Source: Sphingomonas quercus
GTDB lineage: Bacteria > Pseudomonadota > Alphaproteobacteria > Sphingomonadales > Sphingomonadaceae
Assembly: GCF_018863195.1 (NCBI RefSeq)
Contig: NZ_JAHKRT010000001.1
Span: forward strand, 558,001 to 622,000
Direction: 5' to 3'
DNA length: 64,000 nucleotides
Shown: positions 32,666-42,408 of the stretch, piece by piece
How the letters are laid out: every line of letters begins with the position of its first letter
How positions within the stretch are numbered: the first letter of the stretch is position 1
Translations under genes and position numbers: made by a program
The notes under the pieces: generated by a model
What the model was told of the DNA's origin: nothing
Databases searched by the model: none
The model's input: only the letters and a program-made list of their open reading frames with translations

Positions 32666-33883
32666 TCAGTGGATCCACAAACTGTGCGCGTCGATCCGCA
32701 GCTTCAGGATGGCGAGGTCGGCGTTGACGCGAGCTTCGATTTCCAGCCGACGCGCGTCATTGGCCTGCCGTTCGGCATAGAGACGATCGGCGAGGTCGAT
32801 CTCGCCGAGATCCTGGCCGCGGGCGCTGAGCCGCGCGCTTGCCTCGGCGCGGGCAACCGCTTCGCGGCTCGCCGCCCAGGCGGACAGCCGGGCGCGGGTC
32901 TCCGCGAGGTCGGCCGCGGCCTCGGCCTCCACCTTGCGGCGGGTGAGGCTGCTCTGCGCGGTCGCGGCACTGGCCTGGGCGGAGGCCTGATCGGCAAGCG
33001 CGCGGCGGTGCCCGCCACCGAACGGGATCGAAGCGTAGAGGCCGGCGCCCTGCTCCTCGCCGCCGCGCTCGCTGAACACGCGCACGCCGACGCTCGGATC
33101 GGCGATGCGGTCCAGCCGGGCGCGGCTGGCCAACACTGCCTTCTGGTCGGCGGTGCGAGCCGCGGCGGTGATGTCGTGGCTGCGCTCGACGGCCCAGTCG
33201 CGGAGCTGGTCGAGCCCCTCGGCCGGCTCCGCGGGGGTGGCCGGGCGTGGCGGCTCGGCGGGCAAGGCCAGTTCGGCAAAGGTGCCGGCGAGCAGCGCGC
33301 GGGCGCGCTCGCGCTCGGCCAGGGCATCCGCAACCTGCACCCGCGCCGCCGCCACCGCCGACAGCGCCTGTTCGAGATCGAGCGGGGCGGCATCGCGCAA
33401 CGCCACGCGCCGCCGCACCGCCGCCGCCGCCGCGTCCTGATTGGCGACCAGCGCCTCGGCGTTGCGATGCTGTTCGCCCGCCCGCACCCAGTCATACCAG
33501 AGCTGCGCGAGCGTCAGCGCCGCCTGATGCCGGGCGTCCTCGGCGAGATTCTGGGCGATCTCGACCCCCAGCGCGCCGGCCTGCCGATCGAGCCGCGCCT
33601 TGCCGGGCAGGCGGAAGGCACGGCTGAGCGTGCCGTCATACTCGGCGAAGCGGCGGTCATTCTCGACCGAGCGGCGCGACACCGTGCCGGTCAGCGTCAC
33701 CTCATGCGCGCCAGTAGCGAGGGCACGGCCCTCGGCGCGAGCAGCGGCGACATCCGCGTCGGCGGCGAGCGTGCCGGGGTAAAGCTCCAGCACCTGCTCG
33801 ACCAGCGGCTCCGGCGGCAGGTCGCTCTGGGCGAGGACGGGCGCGGCCGTGGCCAGCAGCGCAGCAAGGGCGAGCCGCCTCAC
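32666..33883 (-). CDS. Outer-membrane efflux factor of metal RND pump (CzcC-like)
   Basis: A 405-residue TolC-family protein. I place the start at GTG 33881-33883, which overlaps the TGA of the DUF3240 gene (GTGA) and is directly followed by a signal peptide (RRLALAALLATAAPVLAQ). The protein is long coiled-coil alpha (LTLAQLWYDWVRAGEQHRNA, AEAAADLAETRARLSAWAAS), with the doubled outer-membrane efflux repeats. It forms the outer channel of the tripartite CzcCBA/CusCBA-type system. The upstream-extended open frame to 34225 is a shadow through DUF3240. Confidence 0.9.
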   Translation of the reverse strand: MRRLALAALLATAAPVLAQSDLPPEPLVEQVLELYPGTLAADADVAAARAEGRALATGAHEVTLTGTVSRRSVENDRRFAEYDGTLSRAFRLPGKARLDRQAGALGVEIAQNLAEDARHQAALTLAQLWYDWVRAGEQHRNAEALVANQDAAAAAVRRRVALRDAAPLDLEQALSAVAAARVQVADALAERERARALLAGTFAELALPAEPPRPATPAEPAEGLDQLRDWAVERSHDITAAARTADQKAVLASRARLDRIADPSVGVRVFSERGGEEQGAGLYASIPFGGGHRRALADQASAQASAATAQSSLTRRKVEAEAAADLAETRARLSAWAASREAVARAEASARLSARGQDLGEIDLADRLYAERQANDARRLEIEARVNADLAILKLRIDAHSLWIH

Positions 33884-34188
33884 GCCACGCGCCCCGAGGC
33901 CAGCACCGGCGTCACCCGCCAGCGCATTGGCAAGCGCCGCCGCGACGCGCCCGCCGCCTCGACCAGCGCCGTTACCGCGTCCGCCGGCACGACCAGCTCG
34001 ATCGCCAGCCGGTCGAGCGCGCCGGTCACCCGCTCGGCAGTGCCGGCATCGGAGAAATCGAGGCCGTGCACCGCCTCGGCGCGCAGGTGGATCGGGCAGC
34101 GCACCCGCGCGCGCAGCGCCTCGACGATCGCATCCCGATCGCCGCTCGCGCAGGCGATGCTGAGCAGCACAGTCCCCTCCCCGCTCAT
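33880..34188 (-). CDS. DUF3240 family small protein (efflux-associated)
   Basis: A 102-residue soluble protein with alternating strands and helices (TVLLSIACASGDRDAIVEAL, ELVVPADAVTALVEAA, MRWRVTPVLASGRVA), a PII/ACT-like ferredoxin-type pattern. DUF3240 genes are found inside heavy-metal RND operons. Start codon overlaps the pump gene's stop (ATGA), and its own stop overlaps the outer-membrane factor's GTG start, so it is translated in lockstep with the pump. It may sense or buffer metal, but no conserved metal-binding cluster stands out beyond Cys13 and Cys31. Confidence 0.85.
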   Translation of the reverse strand: MSGEGTVLLSIACASGDRDAIVEALRARVRCPIHLRAEAVHGLDFSDAGTAERVTGALDRLAIELVVPADAVTALVEAAGASRRRLPMRWRVTPVLASGRVA

Positions 34189-37100
34189 GCCGTCGCCTCC
34201 GCCCGGCTCTCGCCGAAGCGCTCATAAAGGATCGGCAGCAGGATCAGCGTCAGCAACGTCGAGGTGACGAGCCCGCCGATCACCACGATCGCCAGCGGCT
34301 TCTGGATTTCGGAACCGGGGCCGGTGGCGAACAGCAGGGGCACCAGCCCGAAGGCGGTGATGCTCGCCGTCATCATCACCGGCCGCAACCGCCGCTCCGC
34401 ACCGACGCGCACCGCCTCGGCAAGCGGCCGCCCCTCGCCACGCAGCTGGCGGAAATAGGAGACCAGCACCAGCCCGTTCAGCACCGCGATGCCAAGCAGG
34501 GCGATGAACCCGACGGAGGCCGGCACCGACAGATAATCGCCCGAAATCCACAGCGAGACGATCCCGCCGACCGCCGCGAACGGGATGTTGGCGAGGATCA
34601 GCAGCGACCCGCGCAGCGAGCCGAGCGTCGCGTAGAGCACGAAGAAGATCAGCAGCAGCGCCACCGGGATGACCAGCATCAGCCGCGCCGCTGCGCGCTG
34701 CTGGTTCTCGAACTGGCCACCCCAGACGAGGCTGTAGCCCTGTGGCAGTGGCACCTCGGCTGACACCCGGCCGCGGGCATCGTCGACATAGCCGACGAGA
34801 TCGCGGCCCGACACGAACGCCTGCACCAGCGCGTAGCGGCTGCCATTTTCGTGATCGAGACGCACCGGCCCCTCCGTCCGCTCGAGCCGGGCGAGGTCGC
34901 TGGCGCGGACGATCTGGCCGGCCGGCGTCATCAGCTGCAGGTCGGCGAATCGCTGCGCGTCGTTGCGTACGTCTGCTTCGCCGCGGATCAGGATCGGCAC
35001 GCGCCGCTGCCCCTCGGCGACGATGCCGGCCGGCAGCCCCTCGACCTGGGCGCGCAGCGCATCCTCGAAGGTGTCGACCGGCATGCCGAAACGGCCGGCG
35101 GCAGCGCGATCCACGTCGAGCTGAAGATAATCGACCCGGTCATTGGCGACGGTCGTCACTTCGGCGGCACCCGGCGTCGCCTGCAGCACCGCCTGCACGC
35201 GGCGGGCGAGATCGGCGAGGGTGGCGAGATCCGGGCCGAAGATCTTGACGGCGAGGTCGCCTCGCGCGCCGGTCAGCATCTCGGACACGCGCATCTCGAT
35301 CGGCTGGGTAAAGGTGGGGACGATGCCGGGCAAGCCGTCGATCGCCTTGCGGATCGCCTCGACGACGAAGTCGCGGTCGCCGCGCCATTCGCCCTGCGGC
35401 TTCAGGGTGATGAACATGTCGGTCTCGTTGAGGCCCATCGGATCGAGGCCGATCTCGTCGGTGCCGGTGCGCGCGATGACGTTGGTGACCTCGGGAACGG
35501 CCTTGATGATGGCGCGCTGCACCGCCTCGTCGACGGCGAGGGAGCGATCGAGGCCGAGGGTCGGCAGCTTCGTCACCTGCACCACCACCGAGCCTTCATC
35601 CATCGTCGGCATGAACGTCTTGCCGACGGCGCCATAGGCGAGCCCGGCAACGACCAGCGCGGCGGCGGCGCACCCATAGACCAGCCGGCTGCGCGCGAAG
35701 GCGCCGGCGAGCAGCGCGTGATAGCGCGGCGACAATTTGCGCATTATCCACGGCTCGCCATGATCGCCGCTCCGGAGACCATAGGAGGCGAGCACCGGCA
35801 CCAGAGTCAGCGCCAGCAGCAGCGATCCGGCGAGCGCGAACATTATCGTCAGCGCGACAGGCGCGAACAGCTTGCCCTCCAGCCCCTCCAGCGACAGCAG
35901 GGGCAGGAACACCAGCGCGATGATGATCAACCCGGCCGTCACCGGCACGATCACCTCGCTGGTGGCGCGGAAGACGAGGTTGAGGCGAGGCGCGTCCTCG
36001 CCATGGGCGCGGCCCAGCCGCTCCACGACATTCTCGACGACCACCACCGCCCCGTCGACCAGCATGCCGATGGCGATAGCGAGCCCGCCCAGGCTCATCA
36101 GATTGGCGGACAATCCCATGCCGCGCATGAACAGGAAGGTGAGCAGCGCCGCCATCGGCAGCGTTGCCGCGACGATTGCCGCCGCCCGCCAGTCACCGAG
36201 GAACAGGATGAGCAGAACGACGACGAGGATCGTAGCCTCGAGCAGCGCCTCCTCCACCGTGCCGACGGCGCGTTCGATGAGATCGGAGCGATCGTAGAAG
36301 ATGTGGAGCGTCGTGCCCTTCGGCATGTCACGCTCCAGCTCGCCGAGCCGCTGGCGTACGCCATCGACGATGGCGCGGGCATCGGCGCCGCGCAGGCCGA
36401 TGACGAGCCCCTCCACCGCCTCGCCGGCACCGTTCTTGGTGACGCCGCCATAGCGGGTGAGGCTGCCGATGCCGACCTCGGCGACATCGCCGATGCGCAC
36501 GATCCGGCCGTCACGCGCCGTCACCACCATCTGGCGAAGATCGTCCGCGTCGCGCACCGCGCCGACTGCGCGGACGATCAGCACCTCGTCGCCGGCGCCA
36601 AGCCGGCCGGCGCCGTCATTGCGATTGCCGCGCTCGATCGCGTCGCGCAGATCGCCGACGGAAAGCTTTGCCGCCGCCAGGGCGACGGGATCGGGCCGCA
36701 CCTCGAAGCTGCGGACATGGCCGCCGAGCGCGTTGACGTCGGCGACCCCCGGCACGGTGCGCAGCGCCGGGCGGATCGTCCAGTCGAGCAGGGTGCGCTT
36801 CTCGGCGAGGCTGAGCGGCCCTTCGATGGTGAACATGAACATTTCGGACAGGGGCGTCGAGATCGGCGCCAGGCCGCCGGATACCGACGCCGGCATGTCC
36901 GCCATCACCCCCGCCAGCCGCTCGCCGACCTGCTGGCGCGCCCAGTAGATGTCGGTGCCGTCGGTGAAATCGATGGTGATGTCGGCGATGGCATATTTGG
37001 CGGTGGAGCGCAGGATCGCCTGCCGCGGCAGGCCCAGCATCTCCATCTCGATCGGCGCGATGACGCGCGTCTCGACCTCCTCGGGGGTCATGCCCGGGGC

Positions 37101-37256
37101 CTTGAGGATGATCTTGACCTGTGTCTGGGCGATGTCGGGATAGGCATCGACCGGCAGCTTGATAAACGCCCACGCGCCGAGACCGGCCATCACCAGCATC
37201 AGCGCCAGCACGAGCAGGCGGTAGGTGAGCGACCAGGCGACGAGCGAACGCAGCAT
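34185..37256 (-). CDS. HME-RND metal efflux pump (CzcA/CusA family)
   Basis: A 1,023-residue inner-membrane proton-driven pump. It begins with TM1 (LTYRLLVLALMLVMAGLGAW) and PVDAYPDIAQTQVKI, the standard HME opening, and has two large periplasmic loops and twelve TM helices. The TM4 signature reads GGLAIAIGMLVDGAVVVVEN, that is AIG-x3-DG-x5-EN. This carries the proton-relay acidic residues of heavy-metal exporters but does not settle whether the cargo is divalent (Zn/Co/Ni) or Cu(I)/Ag(I). It follows the adaptor gene by 12 bases and overlaps DUF3240. Confidence 0.95.
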   Translation of the reverse strand: MLRSLVAWSLTYRLLVLALMLVMAGLGAWAFIKLPVDAYPDIAQTQVKIILKAPGMTPEEVETRVIAPIEMEMLGLPRQAILRSTAKYAIADITIDFTDGTDIYWARQQVGERLAGVMADMPASVSGGLAPISTPLSEMFMFTIEGPLSLAEKRTLLDWTIRPALRTVPGVADVNALGGHVRSFEVRPDPVALAAAKLSVGDLRDAIERGNRNDGAGRLGAGDEVLIVRAVGAVRDADDLRQMVVTARDGRIVRIGDVAEVGIGSLTRYGGVTKNGAGEAVEGLVIGLRGADARAIVDGVRQRLGELERDMPKGTTLHIFYDRSDLIERAVGTVEEALLEATILVVVLLILFLGDWRAAAIVAATLPMAALLTFLFMRGMGLSANLMSLGGLAIAIGMLVDGAVVVVENVVERLGRAHGEDAPRLNLVFRATSEVIVPVTAGLIIIALVFLPLLSLEGLEGKLFAPVALTIMFALAGSLLLALTLVPVLASYGLRSGDHGEPWIMRKLSPRYHALLAGAFARSRLVYGCAAAALVVAGLAYGAVGKTFMPTMDEGSVVVQVTKLPTLGLDRSLAVDEAVQRAIIKAVPEVTNVIARTGTDEIGLDPMGLNETDMFITLKPQGEWRGDRDFVVEAIRKAIDGLPGIVPTFTQPIEMRVSEMLTGARGDLAVKIFGPDLATLADLARRVQAVLQATPGAAEVTTVANDRVDYLQLDVDRAAAGRFGMPVDTFEDALRAQVEGLPAGIVAEGQRRVPILIRGEADVRNDAQRFADLQLMTPAGQIVRASDLARLERTEGPVRLDHENGSRYALVQAFVSGRDLVGYVDDARGRVSAEVPLPQGYSLVWGGQFENQQRAAARLMLVIPVALLLIFFVLYATLGSLRGSLLILANIPFAAVGGIVSLWISGDYLSVPASVGFIALLGIAVLNGLVLVSYFRQLRGEGRPLAEAVRVGAERRLRPVMMTASITAFGLVPLLFATGPGSEIQKPLAIVVIGGLVTSTLLTLILLPILYERFGESRAEATA

Positions 37257-37268
37257 CGATCGATCCGG

Positions 37269-38384
37269 CTATCGCGCCGCGGCGAGCGACTTGAGCTCGC
37301 TCGCGCCGGACACCGCCACCGGCTCGCCGGCCTTGAGCCCGGACAGCAGCACCGTGCGCCCGCCGGCCGCGCCGCCGCTCGTCACCTTGCGTGGGACGAC
37401 GCCGCCATCGGCGCGCACGAACACCGTGTCGGCGCCGTCGATGGCGAGCACGGCGCTGGTCGGCACGCTCACCGCGCCGGCCGGGGCGGGTCCGAACAGA
37501 GTGGCGGAAGTCACGCGGCCGGAAACGACCCCCGGCGTCGCCGGAAGGCGCGCGCGCAGCATCGCCGAGCGCGTGGCGGGGTCAACGACGGAGGCGACGC
37601 TGGTCACGGTGCCGCGCACGTCCCCGCCGATCGACACCCCCATGCCGGGGCGGACCTGCCCGATCATGTGCGCGGGCAATTGCGCGGTCAGCTCATAACG
37701 GTCGGCTGCATCAATGACATAGGCGGCGGTGGCGCCGTCGACCGGGCTGCCGGTCTGGATGGTGGCGCTGGTCACCTTGCCGGCGATCGGCGCGCTGAGC
37801 GTATAGCTGCCGCTGCGGGGCCGGCCGTTGATCAGCGCCAGCACCCGGCGCTGCTCGCCGAGCCCGGCTTCCGCCTCGCGCAGCGCGGCGCGGGCCTCGT
37901 CCGCCCGGGCGCCGGCGATGACGCCTTCGCGGGCAAGCTGACCAAGGCGCGCGTCATTGGCGCGGGCGACGGCGACCCGGGCCGAGGCACTCTCCAGCGC
38001 CGCGCCCATCGCGTAAAGCTCGCGGCTGGCGATGACGGCGAGCGGCTGGCCGGCGCGCACGGACTCCCCTTCGACGACGAGGGTGCGCGTAACGACGCCG
38101 GGAATGATCGCGGCGACCGCCACCCGCGCATTGGGCGGGGGCGCCACCGTCGCCGGCACGGTGCCGAGCGCGACCTCGGTCGCGGCCTCGGCGGGGGCGA
38201 AGCGGATGCCGATGCGCTGCATCCGCCCGGCGTCGAGGGCGATGGCGTCGCCTTTCTGCGGCGCGGCGACGGGGTCTTCCGTTCCGGTCGGCGCAGGCGC
38301 CTTGCCCGAGCAGGCGGCAAGCAGCAGCAGGGCCGGCAGGAATGCGGCGCGCCACGAGGCGATCTGCACGATCCCGTCCGACAC
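37269..38384 (-). CDS. Periplasmic adaptor of metal RND pump (CzcB/CusB-like)
   Basis: A 371-residue membrane-fusion protein. It is a lipoprotein: signal peptide then LLLLAACSGKA with the lipobox Cys. Domains follow in usual order: lipoyl/barrel-sandwich halves (IIPGVVTRTLVVEGESVRAG, TLSAPIAGKVTSATIQTG), an alpha-hairpin between them (ASARVAVARANDARLGQL) and a beta-barrel (ELTAQLPAHMIGQVRPGMG). It is the first gene of the efflux operon, 88 bases from the divergent response regulator start, with a symmetric operator array between. Confidence 0.93.
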   Translation of the reverse strand: MSDGIVQIASWRAAFLPALLLLAACSGKAPAPTGTEDPVAAPQKGDAIALDAGRMQRIGIRFAPAEAATEVALGTVPATVAPPPNARVAVAAIIPGVVTRTLVVEGESVRAGQPLAVIASRELYAMGAALESASARVAVARANDARLGQLAREGVIAGARADEARAALREAEAGLGEQRRVLALINGRPRSGSYTLSAPIAGKVTSATIQTGSPVDGATAAYVIDAADRYELTAQLPAHMIGQVRPGMGVSIGGDVRGTVTSVASVVDPATRSAMLRARLPATPGVVSGRVTSATLFGPAPAGAVSVPTSAVLAIDGADTVFVRADGGVVPRKVTSGGAAGGRTVLLSGLKAGEPVAVSGASELKSLAAAR

Positions 38385-38410
38385 GCTCTTGCCCCCTTCA
38401 CCTCAATGTC

Positions 38411-38445
38411 TTGGCGGCATTGGCCTTATCGGCCAAATCTGCCAA
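38411..38445. promoter_or_regulatory. Symmetric half-site array between efflux operon and its TCS
   Basis: Two TTGGC half-sites (38411, 38420) and two GCCAA half-sites (38432, 38441) are arranged in exact mirror symmetry about base 38428: TTGGC-N4-TTGGC-N7-GCCAA-N4-GCCAA. It lies in the 88-base divergent gap between the adaptor gene and the response regulator, so one bound protein assembly could control both. The adjacent regulator is the natural candidate. Confidence 0.6.
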
Positions 38446-38472
38446 AAACCTGTCAAACACGGGGGGAAAATA

Positions 38473-39126
38473 TTGCGCATCCTGCTGGTCGAGGACGAGG
38501 CGGAGCTGGCGCGGCGGATGGTCGCCAACCTCGCCGCCCACGGCATGACCTGCGAATGGATGACCACCGCGGAGGACGCCGCCGATTTCGTGTCCGATGG
38601 ATTCAGCGCGCTGATCGTCGATCTCGGCCTGCCCGGCATGGGCGGAGTCGAGCTGGTTCGGCTGCTGCGCCGGCGTGGGCTGACCGTGCCGATCCTGATC
38701 TTCACCGCGCGCGGGCGCTGGCAGGAGAAAGTGGAGGGGCTGAACGCCGGCGCGGACGATTTCCTCGTCAAGCCGGTGCGCATCGAGGAGCTGGTGGCGC
38801 GCCTCCACGCGCTCGCGCGGCGCGTGGCCGGCTTCGCCGCCACCCGGCTGACCAGCGGCGCGCTGGCGCTCGATCCCGCCACCGGCGAGGCGTGGCTGGA
38901 CGCCGAGCCGCTGACGCTCACCGCCAATGAATTCCGGCTGCTGCAACTGTTCCTCTACAATGCCGGCCGGGTGCTGACGCGCGAGGCGATCCTGGACGGG
39001 CTCTATCGCGTTGAGGAGGAGCGCGATCTCAACACCGTCGAGGTGCTGGTCGGCCGGCTGCGCCGCAAGATCGGGCGCGAACGCATCGCGACGGTGTGGG
39101 GCATGGGCTACCGGCTGGCGACATGA
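38473..39126 (+). CDS. OmpR-family response regulator of the metal efflux operon
   Basis: A 217-residue protein starting with TTG at 38473, directly preceded by a strong GGGGGGA; ILRILLVEDEAEL is where the receiver must begin, and no ATG or GTG is suitably placed. Phosphoacceptor is Asp50 (ALIVDLGLPGMGG), Lys100 is in FLVKPV, and the winged-helix effector ends RKIGRERIATVWGMGYRL. Its stop overlaps the kinase ATG (ATGA). Divergence from the HME-RND operon suggests a CzcR/CopR-like metal response. Confidence 0.93.
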   Translation: MRILLVEDEAELARRMVANLAAHGMTCEWMTTAEDAADFVSDGFSALIVDLGLPGMGGVELVRLLRRRGLTVPILIFTARGRWQEKVEGLNAGADDFLVKPVRIEELVARLHALARRVAGFAATRLTSGALALDPATGEAWLDAEPLTLTANEFRLLQLFLYNAGRVLTREAILDGLYRVEEERDLNTVEVLVGRLRRKIGRERIATVWGMGYRLAT

Positions 39127-40466
39127 CTGGCATTGACACGCAAAGCCTGCGCTTCCGCTTCATCGCCGCCTCGCTGCTCTGGCTGGGGCTGGCGACGTTG
39201 CTGGCCGGCGTGTTCATTGCCTCGCTCTACCGCAGCCATACCACGCAGCGCTTCACATCGGAGCTCGGCCATCATCAGGACGAGCTGATCGGCATTACCC
39301 GCATTGATCCAGCGGGGCGGCCATCCGTGCGCCAGCCACTCGCCGATCCGCTCTTCCTGCTGCGTGGCTCGGGCTATTATTGGCAGGTCGAGCAGCCGGG
39401 CGGCGTGACGGTCACTTCCCCGTCGCTCGGCGGCAAGCGCCTCGACAGCGGCGCAACTCCGGATGACCGGGGCTTTCAAAAGGTCCCGGGTCCGTTCGGC
39501 AGCGTGATGCAGCACAGCCAGCGCGCGACCCCGCCCGGAGGCGGGCCACCGCTCATCTTCACTATTGCCGGTGCCAGCGACCTTCTCGACAATGAGGTCG
39601 CGCGCCTCCACCGCGATCTCGCATTTTCGCTGATCGTGTTCGCGGCTTTGATGGCGGCCGGCATCATGCTGCAGATCCGCTTCGGCCTGCGCCCGGTGCG
39701 GCGGCTGGGCGACTGGATCGAGGCGCTCCGGCGCGGGCAGATATCGCGCCTCCCCGAGAGCGACGTCCCGAGCGAGTTCCTCGCCATCGTCACCCGGCTC
39801 AACCAGTTGCTCGACGCGCAGGCGACGCTGGTCAGCCGGGCGCGGGTGGAAACAGGCAATCTCGCCCATAATCTGCGCACGCCGCTGGCACTGATCGGCG
39901 ACGAGGCGGAACAACTGGCGCGGGCCGGGCGCGGGCCGGCCGCCGCCTTCATCCTCGACCAGTGCGCGCTCATCCAGCGCCAGATCGATTATCACATGAT
40001 GCGCGCCGCCGCCGCCGGCACACGCGGCACCAGCGCGGTGACGGCGGTAGCGCCGCTGATCGAGCGGATCGTCGAGGCGATGCGCCGCCTGCATGCCGAG
40101 CGCGGCCTGCGCTTCGATGTCCAGATCGAGGCCGGGCTCGATGCGCGCTGCGATCCGGGCGACTTGTCGGAGATCGTCTCCAACCTCATCGACAATGGCT
40201 GCAAATGGGCGGCGTCGCGCGTCTCGGTGTCGGCGCGAGCGGCAGGCCAGACGGTGCGCATCGCGGTTGCCGACGACGGCCCCGGCATTCCGCACGACAA
40301 ACGTTCGGAGGTGCTGGACGTCGGCGTTCGCCTTGACCCGAGCACGCCGGGCACGGGCCTCGGCCTTGCCATCTCGCGCGACATGGCGATGCTCTATGGC
40401 GGCGAGATTACGCTTGAGGCGCGCGACGGCGGCGGGCTCGTCGCCGCCGTCGAGCTACCGGCCTAG
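39123..40466 (+). CDS. Sensor histidine kinase of the metal efflux operon
   Basis: A 447-residue protein. TM1 spans about 13-35 and TM2 about 165-185, enclosing a periplasmic sensor that contains three His residues near its start (SHTTQ..., GHHQDE) and could bind metal. HAMP follows ([20 protein letters not shown]). The H-box is [20 protein letters not shown] (His249), in the PhoQ-like HNLRTPLA form. N-box [15 protein letters not shown] and G-boxes DDGPGIP and GTGLGLAIS complete the ATPase. It is coupled to the regulator by an ATGA overlap. Metal sensing is inferred from context. Confidence 0.93.
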   Translation: MTGIDTQSLRFRFIAASLLWLGLATLLAGVFIASLYRSHTTQRFTSELGHHQDELIGITRIDPAGRPSVRQPLADPLFLLRGSGYYWQVEQPGGVTVTSPSLGGKRLDSGATPDDRGFQKVPGPFGSVMQHSQRATPPGGGPPLIFTIAGASDLLDNEVARLHRDLAFSLIVFAALMAAGIMLQIRFGLRPVRRLGDWIEALRRGQISRLPESDVPSEFLAIVTRLNQLLDAQATLVSRARVETGNLAHNLRTPLALIGDEAEQLARAGRGPAAAFILDQCALIQRQIDYHMMRAAAAGTRGTSAVTAVAPLIERIVEAMRRLHAERGLRFDVQIEAGLDARCDPGDLSEIVSNLIDNGCKWAASRVSVSARAAGQTVRIAVADDGPGIPHDKRSEVLDVGVRLDPSTPGTGLGLAISRDMAMLYGGEITLEARDGGGLVAAVELPA

Positions 40467-42298
40467 CCCAGCCGCCTCTCCAGCGCGTCCTGCTGGCGGA
40501 TCAGCGCCGGCGGGCAGCGATCGCCGAAGCTTTCGAGATAGGCGCGGCTCAACCCTGCCTCCTCCGCCCACACCGCCTTGTCGACGGAAAGCAGCGCCGT
40601 CAGCCGCTCCGCGCTCAGCGACAGGCCACCGAGATCGAGCGCCGTCTCGGTCGGCAGCAGGCCAATCGGCGTGGACTGGGCCTCGGCGCGTCCCTCGACG
40701 CGCTCGACGATCCACTTCAGCACGCGGGCATTGTCGCCGAAACCCGGCCACATGAACTTGCCCTGCGCGTCCTTGCGGAACCAGTTGACCAGGAACAGCC
40801 GCGGCAGCACCGACGGATCGGACTGGGCGGAGGCGCCGACACGCAGCCAATGGGTGAAATAATCGCCGATATGATATCCGCAGAAGGGCAGCATCGCGAA
40901 CGGATCGCGGCGCAGTTCGCCGACCTTGTTCTCGGCTGCGGCGGTGCCCTCCGAAGCGATGTTGGCGGCGAGATACACGCCATGATCCCAATCGAACGCT
41001 TCCGTGACCAGCGGCACGGCGCTGGCGCGGCGGCCGCCGAACAGGATCGCGGAAATCGGCACGCCGTCCGGGGAATCCCATTCGTCGGCGATCACCGGGC
41101 ATTGATCGGCGGGTGCGGTGAAGCGCGCATTGGGATGCGCGGCGGGCTTGCCGCTCGCCGGATCATAGGGCTGCCCGGTCCAGTCCGTGAGCCCCTCGGG
41201 CGGGGTGTCGGTCAGCCCTTCCCACCACACATCGCCGTCGGCGGTGAGCGCGGTGTTCGTGAAGATGCAATTGCCGGTCAGCGTCGCGATGGCGTTGCGA
41301 TTGGTGGCAAGGCCGGTGCCCGGCGCCACGCCGAAGAAGCCAGCCTCCGGATTGATCGCGTAAAGTCGCCCGTCCCTGCCGAAGCGCATCCAGGCGATGT
41401 CGTCGCCGACCGTCTCGGCCTTCCAGCCGGGAATGGAGGGCTCCAGCATGGCAAGGTTGGTCTTGCCGCAGGCGCTGGGGAAGGCGGCGGCGACAAAATG
41501 GCTGCGCCCTTCCGGCCCGGTCAGCTTGAGGATCAGCATATGCTCGGCCAGCCAGCCCTCGTCGCGGGCCATGACGCTGGCGATGCGCAGCGCGAAGCAT
41601 TTCTTCCCGAGCAGCGCGTTGCCGCCATAGCCCGAGCCGTAGGACCAGATTTCGCGCGTCTCCGGGAAGTGGACGATCCACTTTTCCTCATTGCACGGCC
41701 ACGGCACGTCGGCCTGCCCTGGCGCCAGCGGCATGCCCACCGAATGCACGCAACACACGAAGAAGCCGTCGTTGCCCAGCGCATCGAGCACCTGCCGGCC
41801 CATGCGGGTCATAATCCGCATGGAAAGGACGACATAGGGGCTGTCCGTGATCTCGACGCCGATCAGGCTCTTGTCCGAGCCGAGCGGCCCCATGCAGAAG
41901 GGCACCACGTAGAGCGTGCGCCCGCGCATCACGCCGTCGAACAGGCGCCCGAGGCGATCGCGCATCTCGCCGGGCTCGGCCCAGTTGTTGGTCGGACCAG
42001 CATCGCTCTCCTGCTCGGAGCAGATGAAGGTGCGGCTTTCGACCCGCGCCACGTCGCGAGGATCGGAGCGGGCGTAGAAGGAATTGGGACGCAGCGCCGG
42101 ATTAAGCGGAATCAGGGTGCCTGCGCCGACCAGCTCGGCCGACAGGCGATGCCATTCGGCCTCAGACCCGTCGCACCACACCACCTTGTCGGGCTGCGCG
42201 CGCGCGGCGACATCGGCCACCCATTCGAGCAAGGCGCGGTGGCGCGTGGGCGCCTCGTCACGCACGTCGAGCTGTTTGCTCGCCGGTTCCAGCAGCAT
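40463..42298 (-). CDS. pckG: Phosphoenolpyruvate carboxykinase (GTP)
   Basis: A 611-residue enzyme converting oxaloacetate and GTP to PEP, GDP and CO2, the entry to gluconeogenesis. The start at 42298 is preceded by GGAGAGG; the longer frame is not conserved. The P-loop with the hyper-reactive Cys is [13 protein letters not shown] (273-285); [24 protein letters not shown] (in part) and the guanine-pocket [18 protein letters not shown] region are intact. Length matches GTP-dependent PEPCKs. It diverges from the double-HTH LysR gene, a possible regulator. Its stop overlaps the convergent kinase 3' end by 4 bases. Confidence 0.97.
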   Translation of the reverse strand: MLLEPASKQLDVRDEAPTRHRALLEWVADVAARAQPDKVVWCDGSEAEWHRLSAELVGAGTLIPLNPALRPNSFYARSDPRDVARVESRTFICSEQESDAGPTNNWAEPGEMRDRLGRLFDGVMRGRTLYVVPFCMGPLGSDKSLIGVEITDSPYVVLSMRIMTRMGRQVLDALGNDGFFVCCVHSVGMPLAPGQADVPWPCNEEKWIVHFPETREIWSYGSGYGGNALLGKKCFALRIASVMARDEGWLAEHMLILKLTGPEGRSHFVAAAFPSACGKTNLAMLEPSIPGWKAETVGDDIAWMRFGRDGRLYAINPEAGFFGVAPGTGLATNRNAIATLTGNCIFTNTALTADGDVWWEGLTDTPPEGLTDWTGQPYDPASGKPAAHPNARFTAPADQCPVIADEWDSPDGVPISAILFGGRRASAVPLVTEAFDWDHGVYLAANIASEGTAAAENKVGELRRDPFAMLPFCGYHIGDYFTHWLRVGASAQSDPSVLPRLFLVNWFRKDAQGKFMWPGFGDNARVLKWIVERVEGRAEAQSTPIGLLPTETALDLGGLSLSAERLTALLSVDKAVWAEEAGLSRAYLESFGDRCPPALIRQQDALERRLG

Positions 42299-42362
42299 GT
42301 CGTGTTCCTCTCCACCCGACTTTTCTCGCAGCATGGAAGCTATTCGGCATGGCACCCGGCCG

Positions 42363-42380
42363 CCAATTCCTTTATTGGAA
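42363..42380. promoter_or_regulatory. Nested dyads in the pckG/LysR divergent promoter
   Basis: CCAAT-N6-ATTGG (42363-42378, with one further base of spacer) overlaps TTCC-N6-GGAA (42367-42380). The region is 110 bases between divergent start codons and is AT-richer than its surroundings. LysR-type sites are short dyads of this size, so autoregulation and control of pckG by the adjacent LysR protein is possible. Confidence 0.35.
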
Positions 42381-42408
42381 AGCCATAAGCTCAGGCTAAA
42401 CATGCACC

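Noticed and set aside
34851-38930. A 1,359-codon plus-strand open frame opposite the RND pump and adaptor genes
   Set aside because: It is antisense to well-conserved genes, has low-complexity Arg/His/Gly composition, no start context and no family signature. It is a GC-rich shadow frame.
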